A stretch of 64,000 nucleotides of DNA. Origin: Ligula intestinalis (taxonomy: Eukaryota; Platyhelminthes; Cestoda; Diphyllobothriidea; Diphyllobothriidae). The translations under genes and the position numbers were made by a program. The stretch spans positions 76,149,389 through 76,213,388 of the forward strand of contig JAYGXS010000001.1 of the NCBI GenBank assembly GCA_036362985.1, read 5' to 3'. This document shows positions 44,114 to 54,950 of the stretch, one piece after another. Every line of letters starts with the position of its first letter. Within the stretch, counting starts at the first letter, position 1. Under the pieces are notes generated by a model. The model was not told where the DNA came from. It worked only from the letters and a program-made list of their open reading frames with translations, and searched no databases.

Positions 44114-44238
44114 CGACAAGGCAAAGAGAGACCGGAATGGCCATTTCTGACTTATCAGCCGGGGGTGGTCATCCCCGATATTTTAAGCCGGGACCTTTGG
44201 TCATTACGTTCAATACGCTACCTCTAGTCTACGGGTTC
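44114..44238 (-). mobile_element. tRNA-derived SINE, copy 2
   Basis: Shares with the 16.4 kb copy, in the same orientation, GGCAAAGAGAGACCGGAATG and GCCATTTCTGACTTATCAGC (tail), and a weaker match of the tRNA-like head (ACCTTTGGTCATTACGTTCA against ACCTCTTTGATCAGAGTCAA; then CTCTAGTCT). The B box is mutated. The tail hammerhead-like region (44130-44164) has CTGATAA and GAAATGGCCATT; its helix I would be CCGG with CCGG, different from copy 1 but still paired, while helix II is almost absent. Confidence 0.6.
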
Positions 44239-44268
44239 CTTGCTTTGTCGGTTGTGATCGGGAATATG

Positions 44269-44348
44269 ATGAATGTATGTGTTTCGCCGATCTGGTAGAG
44301 GAACAATTAATTGTTCCTCTACCAGATCGGCGAAACACATACATTCAT
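44269..44348. repeat. Perfect 80-bp palindrome with no spacer
   Basis: The 40 bases from 44309 to 44348 are the exact reverse complement of 44269-44308, centred on CAATTAATTG. Outside the 40-bp arms the match stops at once. It lies 30 bp beyond the SINE copy. Confidence 0.95.
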
Positions 44349-46040
44349 AATTGGGTGTATTGATTCAGAGCACAGTCGAAACCTGTATGTATATTTTTTG
44401 TAATCTACTCTGAGATGTTGAATAGTTAGCCTGTCTTATCATATTTAGTGTTCAACCTCGCATGTTAATTAGCAGGCAGCAGACACAGTCTTGTTAACGA
44501 CTCCAGAAGTAAATATAGTAGAGTAAGTAAGCCACCAATTAATTACCGAGGCTGAGTACCAATACGGAAATGTGCGGATTCGTCTAACATGACGCATGAC
44601 GTAGAGGCAAAATGAACCAGAAACATAGACCTCATTTGGAGATTTAGATCTATCGAAGCACATGCTGGTGCCCTAAATACTATAATAAGTTTAATGAACC
44701 AACGCTTTACTTTAATATTATTCACGATGCACGCGCCCATTGGTGGTATTTGAGGCCACTTTGTAGCTCAAATAAATCCAAAAAATCGAGTGAAGCAAGA
44801 CTAAGTGACATCAAGTTATCTATTTAACTACATAAACATAACCACAAACCAATGAAGGATGCCACCAACAACTTGATTTATGCATAAACCTAAGTCAAAG
44901 TGAAGTAAGAGTTGTTTATTAAAGTTGTATGCTTACAATCATAGCTGGTAGTTTTTACAAGCAAACCTTGCCATTGTCTGTTGGTATTTTTCTTGTTTCT
45001 CAATGTTGTTCGCCTTGCGTTTTAACGCAAAATAACACGATAGTTATAGTTTTCCATGTTAACATGTGCAGCCCATCTAAAATATGCGGTAATTCGATGT
45101 CCGTAGCAAGGTGGGGTTTCCCATAGGGTTATTTATTTTTCATAGCACTACATGTGGAATAAAAAAAAACAGAGCTTTGAATTCTATGCAAGGCCCTTGT
45201 CATGGCAACTGAATAAGTTGAGTACCATGTAAAAATCTCGTCCAGATGAATGACACTACTTATCGAAAGGTATGAGCGGTTGCGAACATATCGCTGAGAG
45301 CAACTAAACGTTTCCGCTAGATGGCACCCCTGGCGTACGATCCTGTCTAATTGGGCCACATCGACCGAGGTCGTCTGTTTGTTGCGGCTGTAGAAAACAA
45401 TAAGGCGGTGCAAATTTGCGCCAGCCAGGTAAATAGGCTGATGCATGCCTTCGCACAACCGGAACCGCTTCAGGTAAGGTTTCCCACACGTAGTCAATTA
45501 CATTTTTACTCGACCAAGAACTGCGGCTTTTTGCCGCTGCTACTTCCCTTGTCAGAATTGGTCATCAGCGGTCCTCAAAAGGGTTGAACGACTGGAGTCA
45601 GCTCCAAAGCCTGCAACCTGTAGCACATGAGGGGCTTTTAGTTTACGAAAGGAACATCCCATAGGCTTTAAAATACCAAACTACCACAAAAATAGCATAG
45701 TCTATGTTGTTAGCATCCACCACAAGCGATATAGTCGATCTAGGTACTGGAGATCTTATCACTGAGTGAATAAATCAACACCGAATAGTCACAGTTTTGC
45801 GGTTGCTGTATCTCTGCGAAATAGCTATGGACAGCAACAGGGTTCTCGCCGAAGGACGTGAAAAGGAAATAAATGCAGATTCGAATAAAGAAGCAGGAAG
45901 CAGACTAAACTATTCTACAGAAATTTTTAAAATAATCATCCCCGACAAGTGCTTTTCGTTGCGATGCTATCCCAGAAAACAGAAAAGCAGGCAGGAAGTC
46001 TCCCAAAATGAAGTGCGGGCAGTGAGCAAATAATGTGTCT
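44349..46040. other. No gene recognised
   Basis: A consensus-like donor (CAGGTAAGG, 45471-45479) follows a short plus-strand frame from 45351, but without homology I do not call an exon. Confidence 0.45.
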
Positions 46041-47100
46041 AGATGAGCCTCTGTGGTCACTGCTGCCACCAGATAACAAGAGGCTCAGCGAAATCCAATC
46101 AAACTCTCTGATAAGTTTGGGGGGGGGAGGACAGAGACGAAGACGGCAGCGGCGGGTAACGTTATTCCCACTACAAAAGCCTGTCGGATTAGCAGTTGTG
46201 ACGATGGCTAATTATGAGGAAGCAGGAGTGCGGAATTTTAAGCAGTCCTCTGATGCCTCAGCCCTTGAGGGCAACGACGAAGACAACGCAGTAATCTGCC
46301 CCTGTTTGACACACGCACACACACACACACAGGCAGGCAGGCAGGCACAAAGCGAGCTGTGCGCCAGGCAGTCCCTCTGTCTGCCGTTCTGCTGCACGTC
46401 AGGGGCGCACACACAGAAGGGCTGTTGTGACAGACGAGACTGAAGCTTCCGGGCAGGAGTGCACCCCACGACACAGGCACTGTCGCTGTCTGCGTCCTGT
46501 TTATGCAGAAACGGACCAGCCCAAGCCAACACAGCGGGGCCCATGTTGGAAAGTATAAGGCACGACGGTGGCATGACATCGTGGAGACATTTAAGGTGCA
46601 ACTGCTCGTGGCTTGCACCGCACGGATAGCGAGCGCCCTACTGACATTTAGTCAAACGCTAGGACTCTGGCGGCGGTAGGTGGGGCGGGCGGGCGGAAGC
46701 GGAGAGAGAGAGAGAGAGTGTACAACTTCCGCCGACCATTGTGTGAGCGTGCCGCCAACTAGGTTTTGTCGGCTCAACGCACTCACAAACACACACACAC
46801 ACACACATACGCGCACGCACGCAACACAGGCATCAAGTTGTGCACAACACGCTGCTGAGCACACCCAGTCTGCTTGCTAGTTTCCTAAGGTGGAGAAACT
46901 GCTGTGGGTGGTCTCATTTGCCCGCAGTTGCGGCAGGTTCGGTTCTTTCCGACTCCAAGACATTTTTGCCACCTAGGGTGTTGAGTTGCTGCTCCCCCGG
47001 CTTACTTTTTGCAAGTCTTAGCCATCAAGATTCCGGCGGCAAAATGGGGTGGGTGTGTGCGGTAATAAACAGGAAAAGGCGGAACGAAGGAGTGGAATAG
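46041..47100. other. GC-rich island with GA, CA and GGCA repeats
   Basis: Holds an (AC)n/(AGGC)n tract at 46309-46346, (GA)n at 46701-46718 and (AC)n at 46788-46807 followed by ACGCGCACGCACGC. Long frames on both strands are repeat-driven. Confidence 0.5.
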
Positions 47101-48086
47101 CCTGTGTACTAAAAAACGTGCATTTTCTCATTTTCTCTAGCTTTATGTAATTAGGCACGAAGGCAGAAGATAAAAACACAAATTTCTTGCATTATTTCAC
47201 GCGAACCCTGACTCAATCATTCTGCAACGTCAACAGTAACCAACATTATGTCTCCGAAATACTAGGAGATCTTACTAAGTGAAGCAACTACAAGTAAACT
47301 GCATGCACAAATATGTACTACCTAAGGGAAACATCCGGGTTTATTTGAATGAAATTAGGATAAATTTATAGTCCCTGAGGTAAGAACTGTTTTCAAAATT
47401 ACTGTGACAGAAATTTAAATCCCACAATTGGCTACATATCGGTAGGTGCTCGAAAAAAATAATTGATAACCTGATATTGACTAGGTATTTACTTTGAAAT
47501 ATTCGACAGAGTTTACAAAGTTTAGAAAAGAACTGTTTTTAATGGAAAAGTCGACTTTTTTTTCTTGACAAAGGAAGAACAATCATACGGTCTACTTGTA
47601 GCCTCAAGTGATATTAAGCACTACCATAAAATTATTCGTAGGCTAATAGCAGCATGGCTTTTCATGCATTCGAGCTGGTAAAATGTTAAAAAGAGGTGTA
47701 AACTTGTCCTGAAGGAGTGAGGATTATAAACAGACAAAATACAGACCCCGCAGGCTAATACAGGTATGAAGAAGAGGAAGCATAGGAAACGGGTGTACTG
47801 ACGATGGGTAACAATTAGATTAAAGAAGCAACCCTAGATAGGCCATCGGTGAACCGATAAAAATATGTAGCGTCCTCATTTCGTTAACATGCACAAAGAT
47901 GAGTACAATTTAGAGATTTTAAAGATTAGAGCAAATAAATGCAACTGACGGGTGCAAGCGACTGAAATTCTCTTCAGGTCTCATGCTTTCGTATGGTCAT
48001 CTTCAAACCAAGACCTCTTAATCGACCTACACGCCGCACATTCACTGAATGTTCGCCCACAGCAGTTAGAATAAAGTCCAACTCAA
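47101..48086. other. No gene recognised
   Basis: AT-rich sequence without recognisable features. Confidence 0.55.
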
Positions 48087-48618
48087 TACAGTGGTCGCCG
48101 GTTATTAAGCCCATGGTTTATAGGTCCAGCCGCTTATTAAGCCCAAATCATCTTGGAACGGAATTTTAAATAGCAAAATCCGCCGGCTAATAAGCCCAGT
48201 CGCCGGCTACAAAGCCCAGTTTGCCAACAGGATAGAGTGATATTCTCATCTCTCTACACTCTGCAACGCGGTCCACAGGCATCAGCTTTCACAAAATTCG
48301 ACGATTTCTGGTGCCTGGAGAAGGATATCAAAGAGCACTTGAGTGAAGTTTCCGCCAGAACAACTGACACTAGACCGCTTTTTTTAAACGTGTCGCAAAT
48401 CATTTTTTTGTTTTTGTTATTGCGTAAAATAAATACATGCAGCATTCTTTTCTTGTACATAACCAAGCTTTACACATAATACAGTACGTATATAATGTAT
48501 AATGCCTATCCTGCTTTTGGCAATCAAGAACTACGACTCTCTGGTTAGTGCGCTCGACGCTTAGTAAGCCCAATTTGGTCTGGGCCCGAGGTGGGCTTAA
48601 TAGCCGTTGACTACTGTA
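48087..48618. mobile_element. Internally deleted pogo/Tigger-like DNA transposon
   Basis: Terminal inverted repeats begin CAGTGGTCGCCGGTTATTAA (48089) and, reverse complement at the right, CAGTAGTCAACGGCTATTAA (48616), both continuing GCCC. Each end is flanked by TA (48087-48088, 48617-48618), the expected target duplication. CAGTnGTC ends plus TA are typical of the pogo/Tigger group. Further inner copies of the TAATAAGCCC-type unit lie at 48133-48150, 48186-48200 and 48205-48220. A short frame at 48274-48340 reads HRHQLSQNSTISGAWRRI, resembling the N-terminal helix-turn-helix of a pogo-type transposase, then hits a stop. No DDE domain remains. Confidence 0.7.
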
Positions 48619-51600
48619 AAACGTAGAAAAACCCAAGAGACCTCGCAGTTCCGGAGGCAATAAAACCCCTGAGAATAAGATTGAACACCACCGGCAGGGT
48701 AATATGCTGGAAACAAGAGTAAAAGGTATACACCCAACGACAGAAGTTGCTGAAGGCTACTTTCGACCACAGTATATGCAGGATGAAGAGGTGTATTGAG
48801 CTAGTTGCTTCTATGACTTATTTTGTCCTCGCAACAGATACTCGAGGTTACACCTATTATTGGTTTACGCACCAAAAAATATCTAGCTGTCTTTATCCTT
48901 GTATGGTCCGATTGTTTCAATGAGCCTTTCTGCACACAAAGCCAAGTAAGCAAAGGCGCCGGTAACGGACTTTGAGTAGATGGAGGAATTGGTTCTCTGC
49001 ATAAAGTTCCCCCAAGGGTTTCCGGAAATGGCTGTGACACAGGCTCGGACGAACGAGGAACAGAGGACTTACACAGAGATAAAAGTACCTTTGATACTTT
49101 GCTTAAGAACATTGATCGTAATCGATAATCCTATCGGTCGATTCCTCTGTCACAATACGCGGACATGACAACGAACAAGGGAATAGCAAACAAAAGGCCC
49201 ATTAATGGTTACAGCCGACATATGATAGGAGAACCTCTTCTATACAAAACTCTACCTACTGAGGAGATGCAACCTTTATACTTATAATGAATAGTCAGAT
49301 TCAGGGAGTTTTACACTGCGGATACTCAACACGTTAAGCATGAATAAAGGCCTAAAGCTCCAAACAAATGGGGGCATTAAGATCATGCAATTTGCGCATT
49401 CGACTGCGAGTTTTGTTCAAGTAAATGCACCATTCTACATTAGGGCCCCATACTTAAGCTTGAAACTTCAAAATGAACTATTCTTACTTGTAGATAGTCA
49501 AGTAAAACTGCATGCTCGACTTAAAATGTTGCCAGCTGGATCTCATGCTGCACTATGCGATATCGAAAAATAGGTTCCTTACGTTACTTAAAAATAACTT
49601 GGCATAGGCTAACAAGTTGGCAGGTAATTGTTGTTCTTAGTCATAGCTTGATCTCCAGGAAGACAGGAGTCCACGCAATCATGATCCCCGTCGTTGCCTT
49701 AGATTTGCAGTTTATTTTACAAAATATACGGTTGCAAGTTCCTTCTCTGCTTAAGCAAAGTCTACAAACACCTTTTAGGTTAAGTCACTCAGGCAGACAC
49801 CAAAAATGCGCACATTTTGTTCTCCGAAGGGACTTCACTGTAATTTTCCGTTTTCATGTTAGTTACCCGTTTAGTCTTTTTATATGAAGGAACCTTTTGT
49901 GGGAACATAGAGTAGTTGAAACCTTGCAAAGAAGGATTACTTCAGTAGAAATGTAGACTTACACAGCATGAGTGGGCCCGAGTGGGCATGGGTGGGCCCG
50001 TGTTATCGGACCTGCTAAGATCACCAACATATTACATTTGTAATTTATCAGTTAAGTTGAGGGAGCTACACTACAGTATACATTTACAAGACGGCTATCA
50101 GTTGAGATATACAATTGATCAAGACAATGTGAAGCATTCAAGGAGCATGCCCATTCCCTCTGGGGTTAGCGGTCAGACGATGCTCAATTTCAGTACCGTT
50201 GATGCCAATCATTTGAACACATACAGAAGTAGAGGTTAAAGGCTCAATAAATCTTGAAGCACAGATAATAAGCGACACAATAACATCTAAACATATATAA
50301 GTATTGTAATCTGGTTACCGATTGACTTATTAAGATTATTTGTGTCTTGGTTCAAAAGTCCAAGATTCCGGTAGTAAAAAACGATACATTGGGTTTACCC
50401 AGAAGAGAATTAGCGATTATACCGCCTCCATTTTACAAAAACGCAAAAGTTTACAGTAATGTGGTAGTCACTCTTTTATTCATTTTCTTGAAATAGCTAG
50501 TAACCATTTATGCCTGAAATGTTTCACTTCACACGAGGTGTTGTCCAAAAAACCAAATGGTGATTGTGGGGAAGGCTGAAGTAGACTTGCGCCAAACCAG
50601 TACAACCTAAACAGCAGGATAAATTGACCTGATAAAAGTCTCCATATTACCTCCAGTTCGTTTACAATTTTGAAAAAAAAACTGCAATCCTAATTCTCAA
50701 GTATTAGCAGCTTAAACCAATTACACAGGCTGTGGCTGAAGCTCGCAAAGGTATTTAGTCCTGCACACTATATGACACTACGTTTTCCATCGGCCTTCTC
50801 CTCTTTCTCACTTTCCCCCGCTATGACGGAAGGTGCCGGATTGCTTACGCCTTCCACGCATTTTGGAACACAGAAGTGCGCCACGCTTCACTTATGACCC
50901 GAACTTTACTACAAAACAGAGAGGTACTGAGGGCTAGCCAAATTTTCCTCGTGTGTAAAACCACTGATGGCATTTCTGATGAAACCCTGTCAACCACTGC
51001 CTTTCAACGACCACCCACACATAATTCACTTGAACGCACACATTTGGATGAATGTCACTTGCAGGCGCCTGACAAGCTACGTTGACAGGTCACCGGAAAT
51101 AAACCGGAAAGAGCCTGTCACTACTCTACTGCTGCTTACAGGCAGTAAACCAGAAGACGGAAAAACCGGTCTAAGATAGTTTTTAAGCATGCGGCGTACT
51201 GGATACAGCCATCACTACACGTCTTTGTACGCACAACTTACTCATTTCACAACCTTCCACTGTATCGTGAAACTGTGATTGAGTTATTCGATTCTAGGAA
51301 CTCACTGACCAAGGTGCTATACTGTGGCTCTAAAGGCAATTGTTCCGAATCCACTATAGCATTATCCTATTGCAACTCTTAATCCTAAAAGTGAAATTTC
51401 ACAAACTGAAAGCATACATACAGTATATGCTCAAACACCTGAAATGTGAAGACGGAAATTTGAGTGGGTGGTTTAGCACACCTTTGAGTTTGTTAAGGCT
51501 TTTCACTGAATTTACCTGAGACGCAGAACGCTGTTTTTTAGAAATAAGTTTAGTTCAGCTCAGCATAGGTGCAGAATTTGGCAAAATCAAGGCAGTAGCT

Positions 51601-53344
51601 GAGGAATTTCCTACGCTACCAAACGCTACAGAAAAAAATTCTTCTTCACACATTTTTTACTGTAAAGGAACATCAATGTTAGCCAGAACAGGGTAAAGTA
51701 TATATTTTCAGAAAAGGGAAAGTTTCCTTTGGTCTCCATGAAAATTAGATAAATGCAAGTATCAAAAATTGCATTGTATTCAGGAGAACGATTAGAGATT
51801 AAATTAAAAAAAGTGTTGTGTAAATCTGGTATGTTTTATAAAATGAGTTTAGATAGTTAACTTGTACAGTTTTAGATTGTTTTGCGTCACCGAAAATAAC
51901 GACCGTAATCAAGCAATAAAGAAAAAACTGGAAATTCTTGCAAAGTCATCGTTGAATACAAATTGGTACTTTGGGCCGCTCGGTATCAGCCGTACTGTAC
52001 CTTTCGCGTATCCCAAAAATGTCACAAAACTATTTTTTAAAACGTAGTTTTACCTGTGCTGCTCTATTCACTCGTCTTTTACATTAACGACCTTTGTCTC
52101 CATTTAGAACTTAGTATATTCAGTAACCCAAATTTTCTACTTTTCAAAAATTTACGGTCAATTTCACTTCTGTACGACTTTGGAAGACGCAGCGCGGGCT
52201 GCTTTTGCGCAACAGGAATTTTCTAGCACAAAATCTTTTAAGTTCATGAGAAAGAGCAGCTAATTTAGCATAAGCGAACATGTATTAGGCCGGATATTTA
52301 TGTGAATTCAGTTAAATATTGTAAGCAATTAATGCAAATGGTTAAAAATCCATGGTTGGGAGCAAGCTACCGAATAAAACTAGGTATATGAGTGATTACT
52401 ATTTCCTACCTTTCGACGAAGTGTATATGCAACAAGAGGATCGCGTTATTAAAAAAACCATGATCACTGGAGTTCTTTAGGGGAACTTCGGAAGGAGCAA
52501 TGCAAGCTGATGTTTTTATATGCCTTTAACAAGCATAAAATTTTGTATGGGTTTTCATCAGAAAAAAGAGCTTTGATGAAAAGGCAGAAGTATTGAACAC
52601 CCAAAGCGTTGACACTTTACGAATAGCACTTGACGCAGTCCTCCGGAAGCAGAAACATGAGTATTACCCCAATACCGGAAACCTTATATGCACTAACCAA
52701 CTGAGATATGCACATAACGTTCCACCTCATGTGCTCTTTATAAGAAAAATGCACACAGGACATGAGAGTGAAATATCCTTAGCGAATTTATGTGTCTTTA
52801 GCATTCTCCTGAAAGAAATAGTGAGCAATGGTATTAATTTTCTCATGAATGAAAGTGAACAGCATTCCTAATTTATGACGGTCAAAAACAATCAAACGAT
52901 ATTCCATAATATTCGCAATTTGACTATTAAATCTTATTTCACTTGGAGCTATATCGTCTGTCCAGTGTAGTGTCTGCTTAACCACCTATAAAAGGATTTT
53001 TTCACAAACGCCTGTGCACTAGTAAACCTAAGTGTCTCGAAGTACTCCAAAATATCAAGGAAATAATTTCCACGACTGACACCCTTTGTACGCAAGGGTT
53101 GGGTTCATCAACAAGATTGCGGACGAGTGGGGAGAAGGTCTCGCGTAGTCACTAACCGTCATGACTATTTTGTTGTTTTTATGTAGGTTAGAATGCAGAA
53201 TCCGGCGTTAAATTGCTTTACACAGCACCTAAATTTGCCCCCTACGAGGAGGTTACTGAACGTGTTTAGGAATGGGGTGATTCCTAAGGTGTTATCTTCA
53301 TATGCACAAATTTTCATGAAAGTTTTTGTCATCATAAGTCATCA
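48619..53344. other. No gene recognised
   Basis: AT-rich; frames up to about 110 codons (49555-49887) show no recognisable domain. No tRNA or clear repeat seen. Confidence 0.5.
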
Positions 53345-53795
53345 ATACAAGCGAACATACGAATAAGTTAGAAGAAGCAGATGTGGTCACTGGGACACAC
53401 GAGCCGCCAGTCCATAAAAAAATGCAACGACCAGCCCAATCCATATTCGGTGTTGAGACTAAGTTCGGCCAAAGCAACTAGCCACTCAAGGAACGAACAG
53501 GCCAACGCATCGTCTAACGCCAGCGTCAGTGAGTCAGATGCCTGAGCAATCACCATGCCCAAGTCCACCACGTACGGCGAAAGTTCAGCAGGTCATGACC
53601 CGCACGCCAGTCATCAAACAGTTAGCGCACAAGGACAATCCTCCTCTATAGGGAGCCGCTACTTGTCATAAGTATGCAGTAGTGACTGTACAAATCCCTG
53701 TGCATAAAGTACCCGTTTCTGGGATTGTCTCAGATGATAGATCCGCGACGTATTTCAAAACGTCAGGCAAATAAAATTCTTATCACATCCATCAC
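53345..53795. mobile_element. Degenerate foldback element D of the PLE family 1 type
   Basis: Left end: CAAGCGAACATACG, GTTAGAAGAAG and TGGTCACTGGGACA, matching the outer module of elements A and C. Right side: TATGCAGTAGTGACTGT and CCTGTGCATAAAGTACCCGTT (matching GTAATGACTGT and CTGTGCATACATTACCCGTT of element A), then a decayed hammerhead region at 53727-53768 (GTCTCAGATGATAGATCC, GCGACG, AAAACGTCAGGCAAATAAAA). The TATA box is lost. Confidence 0.55.
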
Positions 53796-54829
53796 ATCAA
53801 ATTCTTCGAATTTATTAGTCGTGTTTTTTAGCCAGGAAGCTTCTTTAAAAGACATGCTAAAACCTTCATGGCAATACCCAGAACAGGATGCAATAAAACC
53901 TGTTAATTCTCCCCTAAGGTCTTCGTTTTGAAGGATTTAAGGGGCCTCTAGAACAGGAGAACCTAACGTATTACTATTTTGTCTTCATATCCTAAAATGT
54001 CAACACTGGTCTTGCACGTGCGATAATTAAAGAGCTTATAGATGCATTCTTAAGCAGTGAATCTTATTTTGACGTTTTTACTTGAAAATTAAATGCAAAC
54101 ATTATTTTCATTCTAGCACTGTATATGTATAGCTCGAAACCTGGTTCAAAATCCTCCCATTACGTTTTGGCAGGAACTACTGGACCATACTCTTATAGTC
54201 TTTCGTGCCAATTAAAAATCATGGTGTATGAAACACTCTTTTCTCATCAACAACCGTACTATAGTTTATTTCCACAGGTGTTTTAATGGCCTAGAATTTA
54301 TAATACAGTAAATGCTTTCAATAGAAGATGTGTGAATGGTTGCCATCATAGCATTAACGCATTGCACAGCCAGTGTTTACTAGTTTCTATCAGAAATGCT
54401 AAAGGATATTCCACATTTAGGATAAGTACAGCACTACAAACGCAACATGTGTACATGCTGACGAAGGAGGCCACCCTAATGAAAGCTCACTTATAGAGGG
54501 CAAAGAATCATTTCCCAGATTAACTTCAGTTCGATTTTACTTTTATATTTGTCTGGTTAGATACTTCGGTGAGTTTCTAAAGCAGAAGATAACGCAGTTA
54601 GTCTTCTTGAAAAGAAGTTCTTATCGGACATTTCTTTGAGGCCAAAAATAACATATTGAAATAAAATTGGCATTTTTTGCTATAAAGTAAACAGTTAGTC
54701 ACAGTTTTGGGTCAGACTTTTATTGGCTGACGTTGGCTGATCAAATGTGCCGTGGGCGCTAAAAAACTCTTAATTCAGATGAAACTGAAATTAAAATAAG
54801 TCTAATATAGCAACAGAGCTAGAAAGTTC
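53796..54829. other. No gene recognised
   Basis: Nothing recognisable. Confidence 0.55.
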
Positions 54830-54950
54830 TTCTCTTGATAAGAAGAAAATTTAATCGCAGGGAAAGCACTGTTATTCACCTGACGTTTCTACACTCGTCG
54901 CGGATTTTTTATCAGAGACATGGGGAGAGAGTAGTTATTCTCTTCTTGTC
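54830..54950 (-). repeat. Solo PLE family 1 pseudo-LTR fragment, copy E
   Basis: Carries GATAAGAAGAAAATTTAATC and GTTATTCACCTGACGTTTCT, matching the module of elements A and C, with the hammerhead-like motif on the minus strand. No inverted partner is seen within the next kilobase. Confidence 0.6.
54878..54919 (-). ncRNA. Hammerhead ribozyme-like motif (PLE family 1, copy E)
   Basis: Minus strand: GTCT, CTGATAA, AAAATCCGCGACGAGTGTA (helix II decayed), GAAACGTC, AGGT. Helix I can pair GTCT with AGGT using wobbles. ACGU with the following C is intact; the G8 position is A as in element A. Confidence 0.4.

Noticed and set aside
44220..44242. A miR-10/miR-100-like seed (AACCCGTAGA) on the minus strand near a Hox gene
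   Set aside because: Only about ten bases match, there is no fitting hairpin arm, and it lies at the edge of the SINE copy. A search by eye for a flatworm-type miR-10 near Hox4 found nothing.
45351..45480. A plus-strand exon ending in a consensus donor
   Set aside because: Short frame, no homology recognised, no matching acceptor or neighbouring exon.
46033..46618. Frames of 126-136 codons on both strands
   Set aside because: Repeat-driven and mutually overlapping on both strands; no recognisable domain.
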